The notes below the pieces were generated by a model that had not been told where the DNA came from, did not search any database, and saw only the letters and a list, made by a program, of their open reading frames with translations. A DNA stretch of 22,785 nt from Salinirussus sp. (GTDB lineage Archaea > Halobacteriota > Halobacteria > Halobacteriales > Haloarculaceae). The stretch is taken from the NCBI GenBank assembly GCA_028275005.1, contig JAQCNN010000076.1, forward strand, positions 1-22,785. Reading direction: 5' to 3'. The translations under genes and the position numbers were made by a program. This document shows positions 1-7,090 of this stretch, in pieces. Within the stretch, counting starts at the first letter, position 1. Every line of letters starts with the position of its first letter.

Positions 1-816
1 ACGGGTGACACTACCGACGAGGGTGCCTCCGAGACGCCGGACAGGGAAACCCCCGTAGAGGAGGGTGAGCGGGCGGACGATACGGGTCAGGACGGCGACG
101 ACGACCTGCCTGGAACAGCGGCGGACGATGCGGGTCAGGACGCCGACGACGAGGGCTCCGAGACACTCACCTGCCCGGACTGTGCCGCGGAGGTGACGGG
201 CGAGGCACAGTTCTGCCCCGAGTGTGGGGCCGACGTCTCGAGCCCCCCGGAGGCGGAGGAGGTGACGGGTGACGAACAGCTCGCCTGCCACGACTGTGGC
301 GCCGAGGTCGCCGCGGACGACAGCTTCTGTGCGTCCTGTGGCGCGGACCTGACCGACACCGACGCCGAACGCCTAACCGAGTGTCCGGCGTGTGATACGC
401 CCGTCGACGGGGACGACGACTACTGTGCCTCCTGTGGCGAAGAGCTCGAACCACACCGGAGCGGTGAGGCGGGTGACAGTGCAGGCACGGCCGCGGCCGA
501 CGCCGAGCCCGCGCCGGAGGTGCTGACACTCAATGCCCGTGGCCGCGAGGTCCGTGTCGCGGACGGCGACGCCGTTGGCCGGCAGGTCCGGCGGATCATC
601 ATGGACACCGACGGGGACGAGGACAAGGCGGTCCGGATCCATCGCGAGCACGTCCGCTTCGTCCGCGAGGGCGGTCAGTTCTACGTCGTCGACCTCGGGG
701 ACAACCCGACGGTCGTGAACGACACCCACCTGGAGAAGGGCGACCGGCAACTGGTCAGCCCCGGCGACGAACTCGCCCTCTCGGGCGTGGTCACCCTCAA
801 CGTCGGGCAGCCCTGA
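1..816 (+). CDS. Zinc-ribbon and FHA domain protein, 5' end outside window
   Basis: The reading frame is open from base 1 to the TGA at 814-816, so the protein starts before the window; at least 271 residues are visible. After an acidic, Asp/Glu/Gly-rich, probably disordered stretch (codons 1-55) come three CxxC-x10-CxxC zinc ribbons, with cysteines at codons 58/61/72/75, 96/99/110/113 and 128/131/142/145. A second acidic linker leads to a C-terminal forkhead-associated-like domain (about codons 174-271), recognised by VGRQVRR, IHREHVRF and VVNDTHLEKG. FHA domains bind phosphothreonine peptides; zinc ribbons usually serve protein or nucleic-acid contacts. No enzyme motif or membrane segment is visible. 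The next gene starts one base after this stop and also carries a zinc ribbon, so the two are probably co-transcribed and may work together. The exact role is unknown. An internal GTG at 193 could serve as a start but would cut the first zinc ribbon in half. Confidence 0.85.
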   Translation, partial: TGDTTDEGASETPDRETPVEEGERADDTGQDGDDDLPGTAADDAGQDADDEGSETLTCPDCAAEVTGEAQFCPECGADVSSPPEAEEVTGDEQLACHDCGAEVAADDSFCASCGADLTDTDAERLTECPACDTPVDGDDDYCASCGEELEPHRSGEAGDSAGTAAADAEPAPEVLTLNARGREVRVADGDAVGRQVRRIIMDTDGDEDKAVRIHREHVRFVREGGQFYVVDLGDNPTVVNDTHLEKGDRQLVSPGDELALSGVVTLNVGQP

Positions 817-817
817 C

Positions 818-2113
818 ATGGCCGAAGGACGCGAGGAGCTCGTCTCCTCGGTCCGTCTTGCGGTCACCGACGAGGCGCGACTGTTCGGCGGCGCGCTGTT
901 CGCGCTGGTCGTCTACGCGCTGTGGGTCGGGCTCTCGGGGGCCGCACTCAGCTTCGGCGCGGGCGCGCTGGACGTCTCACTCTCACCCCAGCCCTGGACC
1001 GGGGCGAAGACCGGTCTTGCCGCTGTTGCACTCGTGGCGTGGCTGCTGGTCCCGGCGGCGGTCGGGGCGGGTCTGCTGGTCGGACAGCTGACGAACGAGA
1101 GCGGCAACATCGCACAGCGGTACCGCTACCGGCACCCGGCGGCGCTGCTCGTGCCGCCGGCAGTCCTGCTGGTGGTTGCCGCTGTGACTGTCACCCTCAC
1201 CCGGCCGTCGTGGCCGGTGTTCGTCGTGGCCGTCTTCGCGGCACTGTTCCTGCTCGTGCGGACCATCGCGTACGGCTACCGGGTCTTCTCACTGTCCGCC
1301 CCGTGGGCACTCGGTGTGGCCACAGGGCTCAGCCTGCTCGCCCTTTCGGTCGCCCTCCTGACTGGGGGTGCAACTGTGGCCGGACGGGACGGGTATCTCC
1401 TGGCTGTGACCGAGGGGCTTGCCGGGCGCTTCGGGGTCGACAACGCGGCCTGGCTCGTCGACGGGGGTGTAACCGCCGCCGGTTCGACGCTGCCTGCCGC
1501 CGTCGCCGTCGCCGTCGCGGTTCCGGCCGGGCTGTCGGCTCTGTATCTGCTGGTCCAGGCGCTCGCCGGCGTGGTCAACCGGCTCCGGAAGCCGGACGTC
1601 CCACGGTCGAAGCTGCGAACCGGTCAGCGGTACCCCGACTTTGCTCGTCCGACCACCGCCGGGGCGGGTGACACCGCCGGGGCCGGTTCCGGCTCACCCG
1701 GTATCGCCACCTCCTCGGGCGGGTCGGCGGGCTCCGGGGGGTCTGCGTCCGGAGCCGGGTCGATGTCCTCGAACCCCCCTTCGGGGTCCACCGGTCTCCC
1801 GGTGGGCTCACAGGCGGGCTCGGCGGACCCGGAGGACCCGGAGGATGGCCGTGCCGAGGAGGGCGCCGACGACTCACCGACCGTCGACACCGGTCCCGCG
1901 GACGCGCAGCCGACCGAGGACGTGAGCAATACCCGGATCTACACGCCCCCGGACGACGACTCCTCGCCGTTCGGGGGCGACAGCGAGGGGGGCATGACAG
2001 ACGACAGTGGCGCCGAGACGGGCGACGCGGCCGACGACAGCTGTCCGGAGTGTGGCCAGTCCCACGAGCCGGATGCGGTCTTCTGTTCGGCCTGTGGGGC
2101 CGCCCTCGACTGA
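818..2113 (+). CDS. Multipass membrane protein with C-terminal zinc ribbon
   Basis: This is a 431-residue protein. Residues about 20-255 hold roughly six hydrophobic segments (near 24-48, 65-90, 107-128, 133-154, 163-187 and 224-253). A long Gly/Ser/Pro then Asp/Glu-rich linker (about 275-405), very likely disordered, ends in one zinc ribbon with Cys409, Cys412, Cys423 and Cys426. The ATG follows the previous stop after a single base, which points to translational coupling with the zinc-ribbon/FHA gene. The architecture of a membrane anchor, flexible tether and zinc ribbon suggests a scaffold or sensor that recruits partners to the membrane, but no specific family is recognised and this is inference. 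It converges on the acyl-CoA synthetase gene with only one base between the two stop codons, leaving no intergenic space for a separate terminator. Confidence 0.85.
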   Translation: MAEGREELVSSVRLAVTDEARLFGGALFALVVYALWVGLSGAALSFGAGALDVSLSPQPWTGAKTGLAAVALVAWLLVPAAVGAGLLVGQLTNESGNIAQRYRYRHPAALLVPPAVLLVVAAVTVTLTRPSWPVFVVAVFAALFLLVRTIAYGYRVFSLSAPWALGVATGLSLLALSVALLTGGATVAGRDGYLLAVTEGLAGRFGVDNAAWLVDGGVTAAGSTLPAAVAVAVAVPAGLSALYLLVQALAGVVNRLRKPDVPRSKLRTGQRYPDFARPTTAGAGDTAGAGSGSPGIATSSGGSAGSGGSASGAGSMSSNPPSGSTGLPVGSQAGSADPEDPEDGRAEEGADDSPTVDTGPADAQPTEDVSNTRIYTPPDDDSSPFGGDSEGGMTDDSGAETGDAADDSCPECGQSHEPDAVFCSACGAALD

Positions 2114-2114
2114 C

Positions 2115-4112
2115 TCAGTTTGCCTGCTCGATCTTCTCGATAGCTCCGGGGTTGTCGATGCTCGAGAGGTCGCCGACCGTCTCGCCGGTGTAGACCGACT
2201 GGATGATCCGGCGGACGATCTTCCCGCTCTGTGTCTCGGGGAACTCGTCGACAAAGAGCACCTCACGGGGCCGGAACGGCTTGCCGAGTTCCTCGCCGAC
2301 CTGGTCGCGTAGCCGCTCGCGTAGCTCTTCGGTTGGTTCGTCACCATCGTTGAGGATGACGTAGGTCACGACGGCGGTCCCGGTCGTGTCGTCGGGTGCG
2401 CCGATGGCGACGGCGGCGTTGACCGCCTCGTGTTCGATGAGTGCACCCTCGACCTCCGCCGGGCCGACCTTTCGGCCGGCGACGTTGAGGACATCGTCGG
2501 CCCGCCCCTCCAGGAACCAGAAGCCATCGGCGTCCTTGCGGGCCCAGTCGCCGTGGTTCCACATGTCCTCGAAGCTGCTCCAGTACTCCTCGAGATACCG
2601 CTCGTCACCGCTCCACAGCGACCGCGTCATCGAGGGCGCGGAGGAGCGACAGACCAGATAGCCCCGCTCGCCGTCGTCGGCGACGGACTCGCCGTCTCTG
2701 TTCACGATGTCGACGTCCATCCCGAGTGCGGGTGCGGCCAGTGTCCCGGGCTTGAGCGCGTGGATAGGCGAAGGCTGGAGGAAACAGCCGAAGATCTCCG
2801 TCCCCCCGGAGATGTTCATAATCGGCGTGTCACCCCCGCCGATGTTGTCGAGGAACCACTCCCAGGACTCCGGGTCCCAGGGTTCGCCGGTCGAGCCCAA
2901 CAGACGCAGCGAGGAGAGGTCGTGCCCCTCGACGTGCTCGGTGCCGTACTTCCGGAGCGCGCGGATCGCCGTCGGCGAGACGCCGAAGGCGCTGACCTTG
3001 TGACGGTCGATCAGCTCCCAGAACCGGTCGGGCTCGGGGTGGTCGGGTGCCCCCTCGTAGATGACGATACTGCCGCCGAAGGCGTGGTTGCCGACCAGCG
3101 TCCATGGGCCCATCATCCAGCCGATGTCGGACACCCAGAAAAAGCGGTCGCCGGGCTTGTGGTCGAACGAAAAGTACATCTCCTTTGCCGGCTGGACCAG
3201 GCCGCCGGCGTGTGTGTGGACGATCCCTTTCGGCTTGCCGGTCGTCCCCGACGAGTACAGCAGCATACACGGCTGGTCTGCGGGCAGTGACTTCGTCTCG
3301 TAGGCGTCGTCCCGGGTCGCGACGGCGTCGGCCCACCACTCGTCACGGTCGGTCCAGGGGACGGCCTCGGAGCCGGCCTCGTGGCCCAACCGGGAGTAGA
3401 CAACCGTATGCTCGACGTGCCCGGCCTCGGCGACGGCCTCGTCGGCCTGCTGTTTGAGGTGGATCTCCGAGCCACGGCGAAGGAAGCCATCCCCGGTGAA
3501 CAGCACCGAACACTCCGAGTCGGCGATCCGCGTGGCGGTGGCGTCGACGCCAAACCCCGAGAAGATGGGGACGGCGATGGCACCGGCCTTGAAGCAGCCG
3601 TACATGATGGAGACGATCTCCGGGACCATCGGCATGTAGAGCCCGACCGTGTCGCCCGTCCCGATACCGCGCTCCTCGAGATAGTTTGCCACCTGGTTGC
3701 TCTGGCGGTGGAGGTCGTGGTAGGTCATCTCCCTGACCTCGCCGTCCTCGCCCTCCCAGATGGTGGCGACCTTGTTGCGGGTGCCGGTGTCGGCCTGGGC
3801 GTGCCGGTCGACGACGTTGTGGGCGATATTGAGTTCGCCGCCGACGTACCAGTCGGTGAACTGTGGGCCGTTGCTGTCGTCGCGCACCTGGTCGTAGTCC
3901 TCGTAGAACTCCAGCCCGAGGTGGTCGACGATATCGTCCCAGAACCACTCGAGTCCCGAGTCCTCGACACCCTCGACCTCCTCGACGGACCGGCGGTGGA
4001 GCTGCTCGTAGCTGTCGATCCCGTGTGTCCGCATGAACTGGTGGATGTTGCTCGAGCGCACGAACGCCTCGTCGGGTTCGTAGGCAACGTCGAGCCCCTC
4101 TGATTCGGCCAT
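2115..4112 (-). CDS. AMP-forming short-chain acyl-CoA synthetase
   Basis: This is a 665-residue cytoplasmic ligase: carboxylic acid + ATP + CoA gives acyl-CoA + AMP + PPi. It has the acetyl-CoA-synthetase-type N-terminal signature WYVGGELNIAHNVVDRH, the P-loop SSGTTGKPKG (from Ser287), the TE motif (Thr438-Glu439) and the C-terminal catalytic lysine Lys631 in ETQSGKIVRR, so it looks active. Acetyl-CoA synthetases have WWQTETG around the TE motif, with the second Trp (Trp414 in the Salmonella enzyme) closing the acyl pocket. Here the stretch is ISGGTEIFG and that position is Gly436. This predicts a larger substrate than acetate, perhaps propionate, butyrate or a hydroxyacid. The start was set at ATG 4112 because the protein then begins MAESEGLD and aligns well; a longer frame to 4205 adds a basic segment untypical of the rest. 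It may feed the propionyl-CoA pathway nearby, but the substrate cannot be fixed from sequence. Confidence 0.9.
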   Translation of the reverse strand: MAESEGLDVAYEPDEAFVRSSNIHQFMRTHGIDSYEQLHRRSVEEVEGVEDSGLEWFWDDIVDHLGLEFYEDYDQVRDDSNGPQFTDWYVGGELNIAHNVVDRHAQADTGTRNKVATIWEGEDGEVREMTYHDLHRQSNQVANYLEERGIGTGDTVGLYMPMVPEIVSIMYGCFKAGAIAVPIFSGFGVDATATRIADSECSVLFTGDGFLRRGSEIHLKQQADEAVAEAGHVEHTVVYSRLGHEAGSEAVPWTDRDEWWADAVATRDDAYETKSLPADQPCMLLYSSGTTGKPKGIVHTHAGGLVQPAKEMYFSFDHKPGDRFFWVSDIGWMMGPWTLVGNHAFGGSIVIYEGAPDHPEPDRFWELIDRHKVSAFGVSPTAIRALRKYGTEHVEGHDLSSLRLLGSTGEPWDPESWEWFLDNIGGGDTPIMNISGGTEIFGCFLQPSPIHALKPGTLAAPALGMDVDIVNRDGESVADDGERGYLVCRSSAPSMTRSLWSGDERYLEEYWSSFEDMWNHGDWARKDADGFWFLEGRADDVLNVAGRKVGPAEVEGALIEHEAVNAAVAIGAPDDTTGTAVVTYVILNDGDEPTEELRERLRDQVGEELGKPFRPREVLFVDEFPETQSGKIVRRIIQSVYTGETVGDLSSIDNPGAIEKIEQAN

Positions 4113-4251
4113 ATTTCTACACAGGACCACTCGGGACAAAGTGTTTGTGTGATGTGCCCGCTCCCGACGGCGCGCCCGCTGACCCACCTGAGGGCCGGCC
4201 TCCACTCCCGGCCGCCGGAAATTCTTTGTTCACGGCCGCCGGAACAGTGGT

Positions 4252-4833
4252 ATGTACGTCCGGGACGCCCGTAACAGAGACGAGGCGTGGCTGCTCGACC
4301 ACATCGAGGCGATGGGTCTCGACGAGGTGGGCTTTCGCTCCCGGGACTACGTCATCGCCGTCGACGAGGCGGCGAGTGAGCGAGCCGGCTTCGGCCGCGT
4401 CCGTGTCGACAGGACCGACGACGGCGAGGTCTGCGAACTGACCAGCCTCGGGGTGCTGGAGAAGTGGCGCGGCCAGGGTGTTGGCGCCCACGTCGTCGAG
4501 CGGCTGGTCCAGACCGCGGGTGACGACGGGTTCGAGCTGGTCTACGCCTTTATCGACGAGCCCGGCTACCTCCGGCAGTTCGGGTTCGAGCGGGTCGACG
4601 TTGCCCGGCTCCCCGACCACCTGAACGAGCGCCTCGGAAAGAAACAGGAGACCGTCACGCCGGGTGCGGTGCCGATACGCGTCGAGGTCGACCGGTTCCG
4701 GATGCCGCCGCGCCTGCGCCAGGCGTTCAAACGGGCGACCCCCGAGGAGGAGGAGACCGAGCCCCAGGAGGGGCCGGAGGACTTCGGGATCGACCCCGAC
4801 GAGGCCACCTACAAGTACGACACCGGTCGCTGA
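4252..4833 (+). CDS. GNAT family N-acetyltransferase
   Basis: This 193-residue protein has a GNAT core in about residues 1-125. The acetyl-CoA pyrophosphate-binding motif A is RGQGVGAHVVERL, starting at Arg73 (R/QxxGxG/A pattern), preceded by the usual beta strand LTSLGV and followed by the YLRQFGFERV segment typical of the family C-terminus. The family moves an acetyl group from acetyl-CoA to an amine; the acceptor is not predictable here. The C-terminal 50 residues are an acidic tail (PEEEETEPQEG) ending in a short basic/aromatic patch. The gene is divergent from the acyl-CoA synthetase and lies 116 bases before the mutase gene. Lysine acetylation is a known control of AMP-forming acyl-CoA synthetases, so regulation of the neighbour is possible, but nothing in the sequence shows it. 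The start ATG has only a weak AT-rich element (about 4222-4230) upstream. Confidence 0.85.
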   Translation: MYVRDARNRDEAWLLDHIEAMGLDEVGFRSRDYVIAVDEAASERAGFGRVRVDRTDDGEVCELTSLGVLEKWRGQGVGAHVVERLVQTAGDDGFELVYAFIDEPGYLRQFGFERVDVARLPDHLNERLGKKQETVTPGAVPIRVEVDRFRMPPRLRQAFKRATPEEEETEPQEGPEDFGIDPDEATYKYDTGR

Positions 4834-4918
4834 CCGGGCCACAGGCCAGGACCCCGGCTCGACCCCGCCGACAGGCCCCTGCTCGCTCGGGGTAGTTCCG
4901 CTGCCCGACCGCCGACAC

Positions 4919-4928
4919 GGTTTAACGG
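4919..4928 (+). promoter_or_regulatory. TATA element for mcmA, leaderless start
   Basis: The sequence GGTTTAACGG contains TTTAAC at 4921-4926, which is 24-29 bases before the ATG at 4950. That is the spacing of an archaeal TATA box directing transcription to start at or next to the start codon, and no Shine-Dalgarno sequence lies before the ATG. The rest of the 116-base gap from 4834 holds nothing else recognisable. Confidence 0.65.
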
Positions 4929-4949
4929 GCCGGGGTCAAATAATAGCGT

Positions 4950-6626
4950 ATGTTTGATCAGGATGATCTTCAGACCATCCGCGATGAAAAAGCGACCTGG
5001 GACGAGGAGAGCCTCTCACCGGTCGTTGAACGCTTTGGCGAGCGAAAGGAGACCTTCGACACCGACACCGGCGGGCAGGAGGTCGACCCACTCTACACGC
5101 CGGCCGACGTTGCCGGCCTGGACTACGAGGAGGACCTGGGCTTCCCGGGCGAGGAGCCGTACACCAGGGGCGTCTACCCGACGATGTACCGCGGTCGGCT
5201 GTGGACGATGCGCCAGTACGCGGGCATGGGTACCGCGAGCGAGACCAACGAGCGGTTCAACTACCTGATCGACGAGGGCCAGACGGGGCTCTCGACGGCC
5301 TTTGACCTGCCAACCCAGATGGGCCACGACTCCGACGACCCGATGTCGGCCGGCGAGGTCGGCAAGACGGGTGTCGCCATCGACTCACTCGACGACATGG
5401 AGACGGTCTTCGACGGGATCCCACTCGACGAGGTCTCCACCTCGATGACGATCAACGCCCCCGCCTCGGTCCTGCTCGCGATGTACATCGCCGTCGGTGA
5501 CAAGCAGGGCGTCGACCGCTCGGAGCTGCGGGGCACGATCCAGAATGACGTCCTCAAGGAGTATATCGCCCGGAACACCTACATCTACCCGCCCGGCCCC
5601 TCGATGCGGATCATCACGGATATCTTCGAGTTCTGCGCGGAGGAGGTGCCGAGTTTCAACACCATCTCCATCTCCGGCTACCACATCCGCGAGGCCGGCT
5701 CGACGGCCGCCCAGGAGATCGCGTTCACGCTCGGCAACGGGATCGAGTACGTCCAGGCCGCCATCGACGCCGGACTCGACGTCGACAACTTCGCCCCACA
5801 GCTGTCCTTTTTCTTTGCCTCCTACAACAACGTCCTCGAGGAGGTCGCGAAGTTCCGTGCCGCCCGCCGGATGTGGGCGCAGATCATGGACGAGCGCTTC
5901 GGCGCCGAGAACCCCAAAGCAAAGCAGTTGAAGTTTCACACACAGACTGCGGGCTCGACGCTCACGGCACAGCAGGTCGACAACAACATCGTCCGGGTCG
6001 CCTACCAGGCACTCGCCGCCGTCCTCGGTGGCACCCAGAGCCTCCACACCAACGGCAAGGACGAGGCGCTGTCGATCCCGACCGAGGAGTCGGTTCGCAC
6101 CGCCCTGCGGACCCAGCAGATCCTCGCCCAGGAGTCCGGTGCCGCGGACACCGTCGACCCGCTCGGCGGGAGCTACTACATCGAGAGTCTCACCGACGAA
6201 CTGGAGGAGGAGGCCTTCGAGATCATCCGGGAGGTCGACGACCGCGGCGGGATGCGCAAGGCCATCGAGGACCGGTGGGTGCAACGGCAGATCCAGGATG
6301 TCGCCTTCGAGCGCCAGCGCGAGCAGGAGGAGGAGGAGCGGATCATCGTCGGCGTCAACAAGTACCAGGTCGACGAGGAGGAGGAGGTCGACATCGAGGA
6401 GGTCTCCCCGGAGGAGGAACGCCGCCAGAAGGAGAACCTCGACGCCCTCCGGGCGGAGCGCGACGACGCCGAGGTAACCCACCGCCTGGACGCGCTCCGG
6501 GAGGCCGCCCGCGGCGACGAGAACCTCATGCCCTACATCATCGGCGCGGTCAAGGCCTACGCGACGACCGGGGAGATCTGTGACGCGATGCGGGAGGTCT
6601 TTGGCGAACACCAGCCCGGGATGTGA
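4950..6626 (+). CDS. mcmA: Methylmalonyl-CoA mutase, large (catalytic) subunit
   Basis: This 558-residue TIM-barrel subunit performs the B12-dependent rearrangement of (R)-methylmalonyl-CoA to succinyl-CoA. The residues that separate methylmalonyl-CoA mutase from isobutyryl-CoA and 2-hydroxyisobutyryl-CoA mutases are present: Tyr90 in WTMRQYAGMG (Tyr89 of the Propionibacterium enzyme), Arg220 in PSMRIITD (Arg207) and His245 in ISISGYHIREAG (His244). The chain stops after the barrel and its C-terminal helical segment, with no DxHxxG cobalamin-binding domain. That is normal for archaeal split mutases, whose small B12 subunit is a separate gene, not present in this window. A Glu-rich stretch (about residues 450-495) is a halophilic elaboration of the linker. 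It is followed by the epimerase gene with its own promoter, and together with PccB it completes propionyl-CoA to succinyl-CoA. Confidence 0.96.
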   Translation: MFDQDDLQTIRDEKATWDEESLSPVVERFGERKETFDTDTGGQEVDPLYTPADVAGLDYEEDLGFPGEEPYTRGVYPTMYRGRLWTMRQYAGMGTASETNERFNYLIDEGQTGLSTAFDLPTQMGHDSDDPMSAGEVGKTGVAIDSLDDMETVFDGIPLDEVSTSMTINAPASVLLAMYIAVGDKQGVDRSELRGTIQNDVLKEYIARNTYIYPPGPSMRIITDIFEFCAEEVPSFNTISISGYHIREAGSTAAQEIAFTLGNGIEYVQAAIDAGLDVDNFAPQLSFFFASYNNVLEEVAKFRAARRMWAQIMDERFGAENPKAKQLKFHTQTAGSTLTAQQVDNNIVRVAYQALAAVLGGTQSLHTNGKDEALSIPTEESVRTALRTQQILAQESGAADTVDPLGGSYYIESLTDELEEEAFEIIREVDDRGGMRKAIEDRWVQRQIQDVAFERQREQEEEERIIVGVNKYQVDEEEEVDIEEVSPEEERRQKENLDALRAERDDAEVTHRLDALREAARGDENLMPYIIGAVKAYATTGEICDAMREVFGEHQPGM

Positions 6627-6654
6627 GCCCGCCCCTCTCGTAGTCGCGCCGGGG

Positions 6655-6663
6655 CTTTTTATC
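6655..6663 (+). promoter_or_regulatory. TATA element for mce, leaderless start
   Basis: A T-rich element CTTTTTATC lies 23-31 bases before the ATG at 6686, within the 59-base gap after mcmA. Spacing fits an archaeal TATA box with a leaderless transcript. The run of T could also help terminate the mcmA transcript; both uses are compatible. Confidence 0.55.
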
Positions 6664-6685
6664 GGCCGCGGTCGCAGGTGCGCGC

Positions 6686-7069
6686 ATGGATTTTGACCAC
6701 GCCGGCGTCGCCACCGACGACGCCGACGGCCTGGCTGCGTTGTACACCGACCTACTCGGCTGTGACCGTGTCCACGACGAACGGTTCGACGGGATGGACG
6801 TCGTCTTCCTCGACGTTGGCGGCGGCTATCTCGAACTCCTCGAACCGGTCGAGGACGGCCCCATCGCGTCATACCTCGCGGACAACGGTCCGGGTATCCA
6901 CCACGTCGCCTTGGCGACTGCCGACATCGAGGGGGCACTCGACCGGGCCCGCGCACACGACGTGGACCGCATCGACGAGGAGCCGAGACCGGGCGCGTGG
7001 GGCCACGAGGTGGCCTTCCTCCACCCCGGGGACACCGGCGGCATCCTCGTGGAGTTCGTCCAGCACTGA
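6686..7069 (+). CDS. mce: Methylmalonyl-CoA epimerase
   Basis: This 127-residue vicinal-oxygen-chelate protein converts (S)-methylmalonyl-CoA from the carboxylase to the (R) form used by the mutase. Both half-domains are visible: FDHAGVATDD at the N-terminus and GIHHVALATADIEGAL in the middle. The four expected metal ligands are His5, Glu50 (in YLELLEP), His73 (in GIHHVAL) and Glu123 (in ILVEFVQ). The Propionibacterium epimerase uses His, Gln, His, Glu, so Glu50 in place of Gln is a small, conservative difference. Length is normal for the family. Its place directly after the mutase gene and beside pccB supports the assignment over other chelate-fold enzymes such as glyoxalase. It converges on pccB with 21 bases between stop codons. 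Confidence 0.93.
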   Translation: MDFDHAGVATDDADGLAALYTDLLGCDRVHDERFDGMDVVFLDVGGGYLELLEPVEDGPIASYLADNGPGIHHVALATADIEGALDRARAHDVDRIDEEPRPGAWGHEVAFLHPGDTGGILVEFVQH

Positions 7070-7090
7070 CCGCGCCCGATACGTACGCGG

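Noticed and set aside
5385..6956. A 523-codon minus-strand frame across mcmA and into mce
   Set aside because: It spans two well-supported genes on the other strand, and its translation is Arg-rich at one end with no motif.
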